From the NCBI GenBank assembly GCA_942493075.1, contig OW818681.1, positions 2,046,001-2,110,000 on the forward strand: a stretch of DNA of 64,000 bases, given 5' to 3'. Under the pieces are notes generated by a model. The model was not told where the DNA came from, did no database searches, and saw only the letters and a program-made list of their open reading frames with translations. The position numbers and the translations under genes are program-made. Below, one piece after another: positions 33,452 through 42,353 of the stretch (the stretch's first letter is position 1; each line of letters starts with the position of its first letter). Source of the stretch: JBBQYD01 sp942493075 (GTDB lineage: Bacteria; Verrucomicrobiota; Verrucomicrobiia; Limisphaerales; UBA8199).

Positions 33452-35794
33452 TCAAGGCTGATAACGGAGTCTGAAAAACCGCAGGTCCGAGAGCTCCGTG
33501 TTGGTGGTGCAGAGTTCTCCATCGGCAAGCGAGGGAGCAGGCAAGGTTTCCCAAGCGGAAGCGGTATCCAGGCTTCGGCGGCCTTCCGCCACAAAGTTGG
33601 GCGCCCACCCTGGCCACCGAAGAACGCGTGGTTGAGTTGCTACCAACCGGAGCGCTGGAATCTGGATTCCAATTCGGATGACATCGTTTCCGCTATCTGC
33701 AACCAGCAGTTCTCCGGAATCCATCACAGCGATCCCTGATGGGTAGTTGAAACGGGCATCACGAGGAGTCCCATCCTTGTAACCTGGTGAGCCTGAGAAC
33801 CCTCCGACAGTTTGGACTACCCAGTTTGTTCCAGTAGGTGAGATCTTGCGGATTGCGTGATTGACCCTGTCGGCCACGAAAATATTGTCATGGCTATCAA
33901 CAGCGATGCCTTCCGGATGAGAAAATCTGGCTGCGTTATCTGTGCCATCCACGAAGCCGCTGGAACCAGCCTTGCCCGCGATGGTAGTTACCACCCAGTT
34001 CGTTCCGTACAGGGTAACCTTGCGGATCGTTTCATTGAAGGAATCAGCGACAAAAATATTCCCGGCGCTATCTCTTGCCAGCGACTTAGGATACCTAAAA
34101 CCAGCAGCCATATTGGTTCCATCTGCCGAACCGAACCCGCCACTTATTGTGGAGGTGACCCAGTTGGTTCCGATCGGTGAGATTTTCCGAAGCCCGTAGC
34201 CCGTGGCAACAATCACATTAGTCGATTCATCTACAACCAGCGCGGTTGGTGTAAGAAGCGTAGCCACTCCATTCGTGCCGTCCGTAAATCCTCGCTCGCC
34301 ATCTTTCCCGCTGATCGTCTCTACCCACCAACTGGCCTCCGTGGGTGCAATGCGGCAGACCCGGTTCTCATCCGCAACATAGATGCAACCCCATTTATCC
34401 ATGACGGCCGCTGTCGGAAAACTGAACAAAGCTGTTTGAACATCTCCCTCTACTCCTCCTCTTACTCCGGGAACTCCTGCTACAGTACTGACCTGCCATG
34501 AACCGTTAAGCGGTTCGAGTTGCCGTATCACATGGTTTCGGCTGTCTGCTACCAGGAAACGTCTTCCAGCAGTCTTTGAGATCTGCCCCGGGTCGAGCAT
34601 CCGGGCTTGTTCGCCCACTCCGTCCGCGCAGCGCGCGTTGGGATTCCCTGCAATCGTCTTTACGATGGTGTTTGCTCCCGTGACGGCGACGCTTCTCACC
34701 GTTCCGCTATCGATGTCCACTACACACAGTTCGCCGTTATCCCTCTGGACAATTCCCGTTGGTGCGTTGAACAAGGCGTCTGAGTTGGTGCCGTCAGTCG
34801 CACCTGCATGATATGGCTGCCCGGCAATCGTTGTCACGACGGCCTGGTTGCCCTGAATCGTGATCTTTCTCAATACCCGCGCTCCGCCATCTACCACGTA
34901 AAGATCTCCGCTTGCGCTCGCGCATATAGACTGCGGAGCTTCAAAGAGCGCCGAGTTGTTGATCCCATCGACACAGCCTCGCACTCCAGGACTGCCTGCC
35001 AGAGTTGTGGTCATCCATACCCCACCTGCATAGGTAGTCTTTCGAATAACCCGATTCCCCGTGTCGGCTATATATAAGTTGGTCCGGTTAAAGATTGTTA
35101 TGCCACTGGGTCTATTAAACCGGGCGTTTTGACCAGAGCCATCCCGATAACCGGACGATGGAGAGCCCATCGTCAGGGGACCCGCAATGCGAGTGATTCG
35201 TCCCACGCTGCCAAGCGGTTCTACTTTCTTGATGTTCGAGTTTCCTGTGTCCGCCACATACAGGGTTCCCTGGCCATCTGATACCACTGCCCCGGGGGAG
35301 TTGAAACCAGCGTCCATTTCAGTGGAGTAGCCAAGTCCCGCCCAGCGGCCTGTCACGGCCCAGCCTCCGTTGGCTGGCCCAGCCTTTTCAATAGCACTTC
35401 CGTTGATAATGAACAGAGCATTTAAAGAGGCATCATAATAGACTCCTGACGCGTCCTGGAACCGTGCCGCCGCACCCGCCCCAGTCTGAGATCCGGGTGA
35501 GCCAGGCGTTCCCAGGATTGTGGTCGCCGCCCAATCAGAGCCTTGAGGCGCAAGCTGCCGCACCACAAAATTCAACCTGTCCGCGATAAAAATCCGGCCA
35601 TCTGGATGCACTGCCACACCGCTGGGGTGGCCAAACAACGCTTGCTGGTTTGTCCCATCGCGATGACGCGTGCCGCTTTTGCCAGCGATGGTTAAGTAGT
35701 GGAAACCTTCAGCACCAGCCTGGGCCGGCATCAGGCAGGTTAGATAGGCCGCCGAGATGATCAGCAGGTTGCGAATAAGCGGGTATGTTCTCAT
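33452..35794 (-). CDS. Secreted NHL-repeat beta-propeller protein
   Basis: The 780-residue product begins with a signal peptide (LLIISAAYLTCLMPAQAGA) followed by many NHL repeats, each with a pattern such as DGTNQQALFGHPSGVAV and GRIFIADRLNFVVRQL. About ten to twelve repeats fill residues 30-715, enough for two propellers. The C-terminal 60 residues (RSLDTASAWETLPAP, ending LRFFRLRYQP) form a module I associate with secreted proteins of verrucomicrobia. No enzyme motif is present; binding of carbohydrate or protein is likely. Its promoter region contains a 22-bp dyad. The repeat sequence explains the many Gly/Asp-rich direct repeats seen in the DNA. Confidence 0.85.
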   Translation of the reverse strand: MRTYPLIRNLLIISAAYLTCLMPAQAGAEGFHYLTIAGKSGTRHRDGTNQQALFGHPSGVAVHPDGRIFIADRLNFVVRQLAPQGSDWAATTILGTPGSPGSQTGAGAAARFQDASGVYYDASLNALFIINGSAIEKAGPANGGWAVTGRWAGLGYSTEMDAGFNSPGAVVSDGQGTLYVADTGNSNIKKVEPLGSVGRITRIAGPLTMGSPSSGYRDGSGQNARFNRPSGITIFNRTNLYIADTGNRVIRKTTYAGGVWMTTTLAGSPGVRGCVDGINNSALFEAPQSICASASGDLYVVDGGARVLRKITIQGNQAVVTTIAGQPYHAGATDGTNSDALFNAPTGIVQRDNGELCVVDIDSGTVRSVAVTGANTIVKTIAGNPNARCADGVGEQARMLDPGQISKTAGRRFLVADSRNHVIRQLEPLNGSWQVSTVAGVPGVRGGVEGDVQTALFSFPTAAVMDKWGCIYVADENRVCRIAPTEASWWVETISGKDGERGFTDGTNGVATLLTPTALVVDESTNVIVATGYGLRKISPIGTNWVTSTISGGFGSADGTNMAAGFRYPKSLARDSAGNIFVADSFNETIRKVTLYGTNWVVTTIAGKAGSSGFVDGTDNAARFSHPEGIAVDSHDNIFVADRVNHAIRKISPTGTNWVVQTVGGFSGSPGYKDGTPRDARFNYPSGIAVMDSGELLVADSGNDVIRIGIQIPALRLVATQPRVLRWPGWAPNFVAEGRRSLDTASAWETLPAPSLADGELCTTNTELSDLRFFRLRYQP

Positions 35795-35822
35795 TGCTAT
35801 GGCAGTAACAGAATTCTGGGGA

Positions 35823-35844
35823 GACTTTACACAATGTGAAAGTC
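35823..35844 (-). promoter_or_regulatory. Operator-like dyad upstream of the NHL-repeat gene
   Basis: Near-perfect inverted repeat GACTTTaCAC-AAT-GTGaAAGTC, positioned 29-50 nt upstream of the start codon. It overlaps a possible -35 (TTGTGT on the minus strand), so it could be a repressor site. Confidence 0.35.
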
Positions 35845-35986
35845 ATAGCAACATCAAATCGCGCGCCTGTCGGCGCGAGCGGCGCGAGCAGCACCTGCCA
35901 TTCCAGCAGGGGAGAAAGACTCGTGGTGCGTGGAGTGCCTGCCAGAGATGGGCGGCAGAGGTTGCGTCTGAGCTGAGATGCGCTAT

Positions 35987-36382
35987 CTACACCTGCTCTA
36001 TTCTCACCGTATCGAGCAGAGTTTCGAAATCATTCTCGTCAGCCGTCAGCAAACACGTTGCCTTGGCCTTTTCTGCAGCGATTGCATGTAGAAAATCATG
36101 AATCCTGCCACCGCGCACACCACGCCTCCGGGTCTGTTCGAGGGCTTTGATTACCTCGGAACTGCTCAGTTCAACAAACTCAAGGTGCTTGGCAATATCA
36201 AACACCATTCGTGATGCGGCGGAGGCGTCGACCCGAATGGTTAGATTGCCGGATGTGAGGGCCGAGAAAACCTCCGCGAGCGAGTGGGTGCGTGTAACAC
36301 CACTTTCATTGCTCAAACGGATACGAAGGGCGGGGTCGACGAAGCACTCCACCAAGGCTGATGAGTCCCAGTAAGCACTCAT
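35987..36382 (-). CDS. vapC: PIN-domain toxin of a VapBC pair
   Basis: The 131-residue PIN ribonuclease has the acidic quartet typical of VapC: Asp in SAYWDSSALVE, Glu in HSLAEVFSAL, Asp in GGRIHDFLHAIAAEKAK and Asp in CLLTADENDF. It is expected to cleave RNA and to be held inactive by the antitoxin encoded just upstream. The ATG overlaps the antitoxin stop by 4 nt (ATGA), the usual toxin-antitoxin arrangement. Confidence 0.87.
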   Translation of the reverse strand: MSAYWDSSALVECFVDPALRIRLSNESGVTRTHSLAEVFSALTSGNLTIRVDASAASRMVFDIAKHLEFVELSSSEVIKALEQTRRRGVRGGRIHDFLHAIAAEKAKATCLLTADENDFETLLDTVRIEQV

Positions 36383-36621
36383 TTCGCGTCTCGCTCCACG
36401 CGAACCGCCTTAGCTATTGTCTTTCGGTCAATGGAACGAGGCAGCATCAAATACCCCTCTGGGGACTTGACTGGTTCAACCAGGGGGACATCTGCTTCGT
36501 CCAGTTCGACCAGGCGGATGCTGCCATCCGGCATGCGACTAACAGAAAATGGCTTTCCAGGAGGGAAAAGGTCTTTGGACGTGAGGCGCCCGCTGCTGTC
36601 GGCGACTAGTTTCACAATCAA
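36379..36621 (-). CDS. vapB: Antitoxin of the VapBC pair
   Basis: The 80-residue protein is small, with an N-terminal beta-rich part (VKLVADSSGRLTSKDLFP, AbrB-like) and a charged C-terminal tail (SIDRKTIAKAVRVERDAK) that would wrap the toxin. The family of the DNA-binding part is not certain, but its size, order and 4-nt overlap with the PIN toxin support the role. It probably represses its own promoter in the 187-bp divergent region shared with fucI. Confidence 0.75.
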   Translation of the reverse strand: MIVKLVADSSGRLTSKDLFPPGKPFSVSRMPDGSIRLVELDEADVPLVEPVKSPEGYLMLPRSIDRKTIAKAVRVERDAK

Positions 36622-36658
36622 ATTATCCTATGGATTTCTGAGAAAGCAAGGCCCTCAT

Positions 36659-36687
36659 GCGGTGGTGCGGTGGTGCGGTGGTGGTGG
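36659..36687. repeat. Short tandem repeat of an 8-bp unit
   Basis: Three adjacent copies of GCGGTGGT followed by GGTGG in the divergent region between vapB and fucI. It might vary in copy number; no function is apparent. Confidence 0.6.
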
Positions 36688-36808
36688 AACCGAACCCGAT
36701 CACGGTTGCTCGATTGTGAGGTGGTCTGGAAGCGCACCCCGATTACCCCGTTTAGGGGGGCTCGTTTTTTATGGCGCACCGGGACAAAAACCATTAAATC
36801 AACTTCAT

Positions 36809-38605
36809 ATGAAACCTGGAACTCCTGTAAATCGGCTGATTGGAGACATGCCCAAGATCGGAATCCGTCCTGCCATTGACGGTCGGCGGAATGGTGTTCG
36901 TGAATCGCTCGAGAAGACGACGATGGGCATGGCCAAATCAGTCGCGCGCCTGATTGAATCAACCCTGCGTCACTCGAATGGTCTGCCCGTGGAGTGCGTC
37001 ATAGCTGATACCTGCATCGGCGGGGTGGCCGAAGCCGCAATGGCTGCGGAGAAATTTCGCAAGTCCGGCGTGGGAGTTTCTCTTACTGTGACACCTTGCT
37101 GGTGTTACGGCTCGGAAACCATGGACATGGAGCCTGGCATTCCCAAGGCTATTTGGGGTTTCAACGGCACAGAACGTCCCGGCGCAGTGTACCTGGCGGC
37201 AACCAGCGCGGCGCATAACCAAAAGGGACTCCCGGCTTTCACCATTTACGGTCGCGACGTTCAGGACATCGGAGACACTAAGATTCCGCAGGACGTCAGG
37301 GAAAAAATCCTGAGTTTCGCCAAGGCGGGATTGGCAACGGCGACAATGCGCGGCAAGTCCTATCTTTCAGTGGGCGGGGTTTCCATGGGAATCGCAGGTT
37401 CCATTGTCAACCAGGATCTCTTCGAGGACTACTTCGGGATGCGCGTGGAAGCCATTGATATGACCGAGTTGGTGCGGCGTGTGGAAAAGAGTATCTACGA
37501 TCAGGAAGAGTTTAAACGGGCCATGGCGTGGACCCGCAAGAACTGTCCGGAAGGCCAGGACCGCAACCAGAAGCCCAATTCCCGCAAACGCAAGGATTGG
37601 GAATGGGAGTTCGTCGTAAAATGTGCTTTGATCGTGCGCGATCTAATGGTCGGCAACCCACGGTTGGCCAAGATCGGTTACGGGGAAGAGGCGTTGGGTC
37701 ACAACGCAATTGTCGCTGGTTTCCAGGGCCAGCGGCAGTGGACCGACTACTACCCCAACGGTGATTTCCTGGAAGCGATACTCAATTCGTCGTTTGATTG
37801 GAACGGAATTCGCGAACCGTTCATCGTTGCCACGGAGAATGACAGCTTGAATGGCGCCTGCATGCTGCTGGGTCATCTGCTCACCGACACAGCACAGATC
37901 TTTGCTGACGTTCGGACCTATTGGAGCCCGGATGCAGTGAAGCGCGTGACTGGCATGGATCTGCCTGCAGAAGCCAGCGGCGGTGTGTTGCATCTGATCA
38001 ATTCCGGGGCGGCAGCACTGGATGGTTGTGGCAAACAGATTCGTGATGGCTCGCCGGTGATGAAGCCTTTCTGGGAAATCACCCCGGCCGAAGCCGATGC
38101 GTGCTTGAACGCAACCGTGTGGCCACCGGCCAGCCTGGGGTATTTCCGCGGAGGCGGATATTCAAGCTGCTATGGAACGCGTGCGCACATGCCTGCCACT
38201 ATGTTCCGACTAAACATGGTCAAAGGTCTCGGCCCGGCTCTGCAAATCGCAGAAGGCCATTTTGTGGATCTTCCAGAGCCGATCTACTCGGTTCTTGAGG
38301 GACGCACCGATCCCACATGGCCTTCGCACTGGTTTGTTCCGCGCACTTCAGGAGACGGACATTTCCGTGATGTTTACTCGGTAATGAATGCGTGGGGAGC
38401 GAACCACGGAACTATCAGCTACGGCCACATTGGTTCGGAACTCATCAGCATGGCTGCGATGCTCCGCATTCCAGTCTATATGCATAATGTAGGTAACGAC
38501 CGGATATTCCGCCCGAGCGTGTGGACGGCGTTTGGAGCGGCTGATCTGGAGTCTGCGGATTTTCGTGCGTGCTCCAGCTTTGGACCGTTGTATCGAAAAG
38601 TGTAA
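36809..38605 (+). CDS. fucI: L-fucose isomerase
   Basis: The 598-residue protein matches L-fucose isomerase (E. coli 591 residues) over its length: PKIGIRPAIDGRRNGVRESLE at the N-terminus, SVARLIEST and VIADTCIGGVAEAA, the substrate and Mn-binding regions around GKSYLSVGGVSMGIAGS, EAIDMTELVRRVEK, ATENDSLNGACM and the C-terminal RTSGDGHFRDVYSVMNAWG. It converts L-fucose to L-fuculose (also D-arabinose). No fucK, fucA or fucose transporter lies nearby. The ATG at 36809 gives a family-like N-terminus; the frame is open upstream but that part is Arg/Ser-rich and antisense to vapB. TTAAAT lies 9 nt before the ATG. Confidence 0.93.
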   Translation: MKPGTPVNRLIGDMPKIGIRPAIDGRRNGVRESLEKTTMGMAKSVARLIESTLRHSNGLPVECVIADTCIGGVAEAAMAAEKFRKSGVGVSLTVTPCWCYGSETMDMEPGIPKAIWGFNGTERPGAVYLAATSAAHNQKGLPAFTIYGRDVQDIGDTKIPQDVREKILSFAKAGLATATMRGKSYLSVGGVSMGIAGSIVNQDLFEDYFGMRVEAIDMTELVRRVEKSIYDQEEFKRAMAWTRKNCPEGQDRNQKPNSRKRKDWEWEFVVKCALIVRDLMVGNPRLAKIGYGEEALGHNAIVAGFQGQRQWTDYYPNGDFLEAILNSSFDWNGIREPFIVATENDSLNGACMLLGHLLTDTAQIFADVRTYWSPDAVKRVTGMDLPAEASGGVLHLINSGAAALDGCGKQIRDGSPVMKPFWEITPAEADACLNATVWPPASLGYFRGGGYSSCYGTRAHMPATMFRLNMVKGLGPALQIAEGHFVDLPEPIYSVLEGRTDPTWPSHWFVPRTSGDGHFRDVYSVMNAWGANHGTISYGHIGSELISMAAMLRIPVYMHNVGNDRIFRPSVWTAFGAADLESADFRACSSFGPLYRKV

Positions 38606-38613
38606 ACGTTTAC
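38602..38613. promoter_or_regulatory. 12-bp palindrome resembling a LacI-family operator
   Basis: GTAAACGTTTAC is a perfect palindrome that overlaps the fucI stop codon (TAA 38603-38605) and lies 138 nt upstream of the CNNM operon. Its form resembles LacI/GalR-family operators, but its position at the end of a coding region leaves the role unclear. Confidence 0.3.
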
Positions 38614-38619
38614 TTGACC

Positions 38620-38650
38620 CTCGCCGGAACGGTAGCCCGTATCCGGCGAG
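38620..38650 (+). terminator. Hairpin after fucI
   Basis: Perfect 8-bp arms CTCGCCGG/CCGGCGAG with a 15-nt loop, 15 nt after the fucI stop. No T-tract follows, so termination would need Rho or be inefficient. Confidence 0.4.
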
Positions 38651-38750
38651 GTGCCGCAAGCCAATTTCAGCAGCCCAACCTCGCAAAGGTCCGTTTAGTG
38701 GGGAACTTGGCTTCCTTGCGCTGAACTGCAATTTACGTCATGCTCCGAGT

Positions 38751-40025
38751 ATGGGGTCGGCGCAAATTCTGGCTTTATTGATGGTGTTCGCCTTTGCCGG
38801 CGCCAGTTTTTTCTACTCACTGGCGGAGACGGCGCTCTTTTCTTTGAGCAAATGGCAGGTAAAGCAGCTAGCTGAAAAGAATCCCTCTGCCGGAGGGATT
38901 GTCGCCCGTTTGCTGAACCGTCCACAGGACCTGCTCGCTGCCATGGTCTTGGGAACCACGTTCGCCGTCGCGGCCATGCTTGCGGTGGCCCTCTGGATGG
39001 CCATCCACCGTCAATGGCCCGCAGTAATTACGATCACCTCCCTCTTTCTAATCAGCCTCGTTTACGGGGAGGTGCTCCCGAAAACAATGGCCGTTCGCAA
39101 TCCCGATGTCTGGGCCTTGCGTATCGCGCGGCCTCTAGTGTTGTTGGTGAGCGTCAGTCTCCCTCTGTGCCGGATCGCGCAAGCGATTAATCAGGCGTTG
39201 CTCAAGCTTCTCGTGCCCCGCAGTGTTCAACCGCACATTGTCCTGACCGATGCTGACTACCAGGAATTGATCGAAATGGCCTGCCAGCAGGGCACATTGG
39301 AACGATCCGAAAAGGAAATTATTCTCCAGATTATTAGCCTGGATCGGCGGACGGCAGCGGAGGTCATGCTGCCGCGATCCCGAATGCCTTCGATTTCAGA
39401 CGATCTCTCGATCGAGGATATGATTGCGGCGACAAGGAAACATAAGCGGCGGCATTTGCCCATCTATGACGAATCATCCGATACGATTGTGGGTATTTTG
39501 AATACTCGGGCATTGCTGCTTGATCCGCAAATTGATCTCGCTGATGCCATTGAGTTGCCCTCGTTTGTACCTGAGACAATGAACCTCCTGCAGTTGTTGA
39601 TCAGCCTGCAGCGTCAGCGGCGCGGCTTGGCTATGGTGCTGGACGAGTTTGGTGGCACCGCAGGCATGGTGACTTTGGAGGATATCCTGGAGGAGGTCGT
39701 AGGACAGATTCGCCCTGAAGTCGAGTCGGAGCGCTTTCTTCTGAGCAAGATTGCTCCCGGGAAGTGGCGAGCATCCGGAGCAATGCGGTTGGATGACTTC
39801 AGACGTGAGTATCCACAGCTCGGGGACGTTCCGGAAGTGGAAACCATGGGAGGCTTGCTGTTGAAACTGCTGGATGTCGTTCCGGTGCCTGGGGAGTCCG
39901 CTTCCTTCCGCGGGCTCAAGCTGACAGCTCAGGTAGCGGACGAACGCCGCGTTCGTGAGTTGCTGGTCGAAGTAGAGCGGCCGGTGGCGGGCAGCATGGT
40001 CAACCCGGGAGGATCAGTCACATGA
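38751..40025 (+). CDS. CNNM-CBS-CorC family membrane protein (first of three)
   Basis: The 424-residue protein has an N-terminal CNNM (DUF21) domain with three to four helices (ILALLMVFAFAGASFFYSLAE), a CBS pair (about 195-320, with AAEVMLPRSRMPSISDDLSIE and MVLDEFGGTAGMVTLEDILEE) and a C-terminal CorC/HlyC domain (WRASGAMRLDDFRREYP to residue 410). Such proteins are linked to Mg/Co efflux or membrane divalent cation balance; older annotations call them hemolysins. It opens a three-gene operon; the next ATG overlaps its TGA (ATGA). ATG 38751 is chosen since it begins the first membrane helix. Confidence 0.88.
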   Translation: MGSAQILALLMVFAFAGASFFYSLAETALFSLSKWQVKQLAEKNPSAGGIVARLLNRPQDLLAAMVLGTTFAVAAMLAVALWMAIHRQWPAVITITSLFLISLVYGEVLPKTMAVRNPDVWALRIARPLVLLVSVSLPLCRIAQAINQALLKLLVPRSVQPHIVLTDADYQELIEMACQQGTLERSEKEIILQIISLDRRTAAEVMLPRSRMPSISDDLSIEDMIAATRKHKRRHLPIYDESSDTIVGILNTRALLLDPQIDLADAIELPSFVPETMNLLQLLISLQRQRRGLAMVLDEFGGTAGMVTLEDILEEVVGQIRPEVESERFLLSKIAPGKWRASGAMRLDDFRREYPQLGDVPEVETMGGLLLKLLDVVPVPGESASFRGLKLTAQVADERRVRELLVEVERPVAGSMVNPGGSVT

Positions 40026-41011
40026 ACCTCGATTGGCTGGCGTGGTGCGGTTTCGGATTTTGCCTCGTGCTGTCGTTCGTTCTTTCAGGAATGGAAGCGG
40101 GGGTATTCGCCCTGAGCCGCTTGCGCATCCGGCAGTTGATGCGCTCAGGCCGTCCCTCGGCTGCGGTGCTCCACGGTTTTCTAGAGCATCCTGAGAACTT
40201 TCTTTGGACCATTCTGGTAGGCAACACCATTGCCAATTTCCTGATCCTTGGATGGGTGATCATCGTCCTTCAGCGCGTTCCGGGAGAATCGCTCCCGCTG
40301 TTCATCGGTTTGTTCGCTCTGTTTGTTTTTCTGTTTTTCACGTTCTTCGATTTGCTCCCCAAGATGCTCTTCCGCAGCTATCCCAACCGCATGTGTCTCT
40401 ATCTGGCGCGTCCATTCCAGGTGTTCCATAGGTTGCTGGGGCCTTTGGTGGCGCTGGTAGAATCCGTTTCGGGTGCCTTGCTCAGGTGGCGGGGAGGGAA
40501 AGCCTTCACGGGCCACCTGTTTGGCAACCGAGAGGAGCTTCGGTTGGTCATGCAAGAGTCGAGCCAGGGCCTTAGTTCTGAAGAGCGAACGATGATCAAC
40601 CGGGTTTTGGACCTTCAGGGACTCACGGTACGGCAGGCGATGGTCCCGCTGGCCAGCGTCGCGATGGTTGCGCCTGAAGTTTCATTGGAGGATGTGATCA
40701 AGCTTGCACAAGCACGCGGGTTCACCCGTTTCCCTGTTCGTGAAGAGAGAGAAGGACGCGGGCGCATAATCGGACTATTGTCTCTGAACCGCTTGCTCTA
40801 TGAACCGGACTTGAACCTGGCTCGACCGGCATCAGAGTTTGTGCTGCCGGCATTGTTTCTGGAAGAAGATGCCCGGCTGGAAGTGGCCTTGCGGCGGATG
40901 CAGCGAAGCGGCCATCGGTTGGCGATTGTACTTTCGCGCGATCAACGCGAGATTGGTGTCATCAGTTTGCAGGATGTTTTGAAGACCTTGTTCGGAGAGG
41001 TGAACCTATAA
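40022..41011 (+). CDS. CNNM-CBS family membrane protein (second of three, no CorC domain)
   Basis: The 329-residue protein has the same CNNM domain (LVLSFVLSGMEAGVFALSRLR, then VGNTIANFLILGWVIIV) and a CBS pair (RQAMVPLASVAMVAPEVSLED, ending EIGVISLQDVLKTLFGEV), but it stops at the end of the second CBS motif and lacks the C-terminal CorC domain of its two neighbours. A GGGAGGA ribosome binding site is 8 nt before the ATG. The shorter form could act as a heteromeric partner of the flanking paralogues; that is inference. Confidence 0.87.
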   Translation: MNLDWLAWCGFGFCLVLSFVLSGMEAGVFALSRLRIRQLMRSGRPSAAVLHGFLEHPENFLWTILVGNTIANFLILGWVIIVLQRVPGESLPLFIGLFALFVFLFFTFFDLLPKMLFRSYPNRMCLYLARPFQVFHRLLGPLVALVESVSGALLRWRGGKAFTGHLFGNREELRLVMQESSQGLSSEERTMINRVLDLQGLTVRQAMVPLASVAMVAPEVSLEDVIKLAQARGFTRFPVREEREGRGRIIGLLSLNRLLYEPDLNLARPASEFVLPALFLEEDARLEVALRRMQRSGHRLAIVLSRDQREIGVISLQDVLKTLFGEVNL

Positions 41012-41012
41012 T

Positions 41013-42353
41013 ATGGAGTGGAGCGAGATTCTATCAATCCTCTGGCGCGTGCTGGCCGTCGTGGTGCTGGTATTTCTAAACGGCTTTTTTGTGGCGGCCG
41101 AGTTTGCCTTGGTGAAAGTCCGGGAAACGCAGTTGCGCCCGCTGATTGAGGGCGGCAACCGAAGAGCAAAGCTCGCCGATCACATCCACAAGCACCTGGA
41201 TTCGTTTCTGAGCGCCGCCCAATTGGGCATCACGCTCGCCAGCCTGGGCCTCGGCTGGATTGGTGAGCCGGTCTTCTCCGCATTACTCGCCCCGGTGTTT
41301 ACCTGGATGGGGGTGGAGTCCGAGCATGTCCGCCACGTTCTGTGCGTCGCGGTAGGTTTTTCAGTAATCACTTTCCTGCACATTAGTGCGGGGGAACAGG
41401 CCCCTAAATGGCTTGCGATTCAGAAACCACTGCCGGTCACGCTTTGGATTTCCTATCCAATGCTCTGGTTTTACAAAATCTCCTATCCGTTTGTTGTGGT
41501 GCTGAACAAGTTCTCCCAATGGCTGTTATTGCAAGCAGGGGTGCAGCCTGTGTCAGAATCCGAGACGGGTCATTCGGAGGAAGAACTGAGGCTGCTTCTG
41601 GCGGCCGGGCATAAGGTCGGAAAAGGAAGCACCCTTAGCCGGGAGATTCTGCTCAACGCCCTGGATTTGCGCAGGCGTTTTGTTCGGGAGGTGATGCGTC
41701 CGCGCCAGGAAATTGTGGCACTTGATACGACCGCCACGATCGCGGAATGCCTGGATGTGGCTGAGAAGACGCGCTACTCCCGCTTTCCCCTTTGCGAAGG
41801 AGGCGATCTGGAAAAGACACGCGGGGTGGTTCATATCAAAGACCTTTACGCCATGCGGCTTAAGGTGAGCAACGGCGCGGATCTGCTGCCTGTGGCGCGC
41901 AAGCTCATTTACGTGCCCGAGAGCGCCCGGCTCGAGAAACTGTTGCAGACGTTTCTCGATCGCAAATCCCACCTCGCAATCGTCGTGGATGAGTATGGCG
42001 GAACGGTGGGCATGGTGACCTTGGAGAACATTCTGGAAGAGTTGGTAGGACAGATTCAGGACGAGTTTGATCAGGAAAAACCGCTGCTAGTAAGGAACGG
42101 GGAAGACGTATGGGACGTTTCAGGTGCACTGCCACTGCACGACCTCGCTCAGTTAACGGGACAGCGCCTCGAAGAGGAAGGCGTCACGACTGCCAGCGGT
42201 TATATCACACAGCGCCTGGGAGGATTTCCCAAAGTGGGTGATGTGCTTCCGCTGGGTCCCTTTGAAATGCGGGTCGAGCAGACTGATGGCATGCGCGTGG
42301 CTCAATTCAAACTCACCCGCAAATTGCAGCCAGAGCCCAGCCCTGAGATCTAG
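41013..42353 (+). CDS. CNNM-CBS-CorC family membrane protein (third of three)
   Basis: The 446-residue product has a CNNM domain (LVFLNGFFVAAEFALVKVRE, LASLGLGWIGEP), a CBS pair (VREVMRPRQEIVALDTTAT and IVVDEYGGTVGMVTLENIL) and a CorC/HlyC domain (WDVSGALPLHDLAQLTGQ to RVEQTDGMRVAQFKL). This is the most typical member of the three. Its ATG is one nt after the previous stop and has a GAGAGG ribosome binding site. Its TAG stop shares the CTAG palindrome with the stop of the convergent gene. Confidence 0.9.
   Translation: MEWSEILSILWRVLAVVVLVFLNGFFVAAEFALVKVRETQLRPLIEGGNRRAKLADHIHKHLDSFLSAAQLGITLASLGLGWIGEPVFSALLAPVFTWMGVESEHVRHVLCVAVGFSVITFLHISAGEQAPKWLAIQKPLPVTLWISYPMLWFYKISYPFVVVLNKFSQWLLLQAGVQPVSESETGHSEEELRLLLAAGHKVGKGSTLSREILLNALDLRRRFVREVMRPRQEIVALDTTATIAECLDVAEKTRYSRFPLCEGGDLEKTRGVVHIKDLYAMRLKVSNGADLLPVARKLIYVPESARLEKLLQTFLDRKSHLAIVVDEYGGTVGMVTLENILEELVGQIQDEFDQEKPLLVRNGEDVWDVSGALPLHDLAQLTGQRLEEEGVTTASGYITQRLGGFPKVGDVLPLGPFEMRVEQTDGMRVAQFKLTRKLQPEPSPEI

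Noticed and set aside
33452..35794. Repeated short sequences resembling a repeat array
   Set aside because: They are in-frame codons of NHL repeats in one long gene, with variable spacing and no CRISPR-like identical repeats or spacers.
35757..36101. Plus-strand frame overlapping the vapC end and the NHL promoter
   Set aside because: Arg/Ser-rich translation, overlaps the PIN toxin in antisense and has no start signal.
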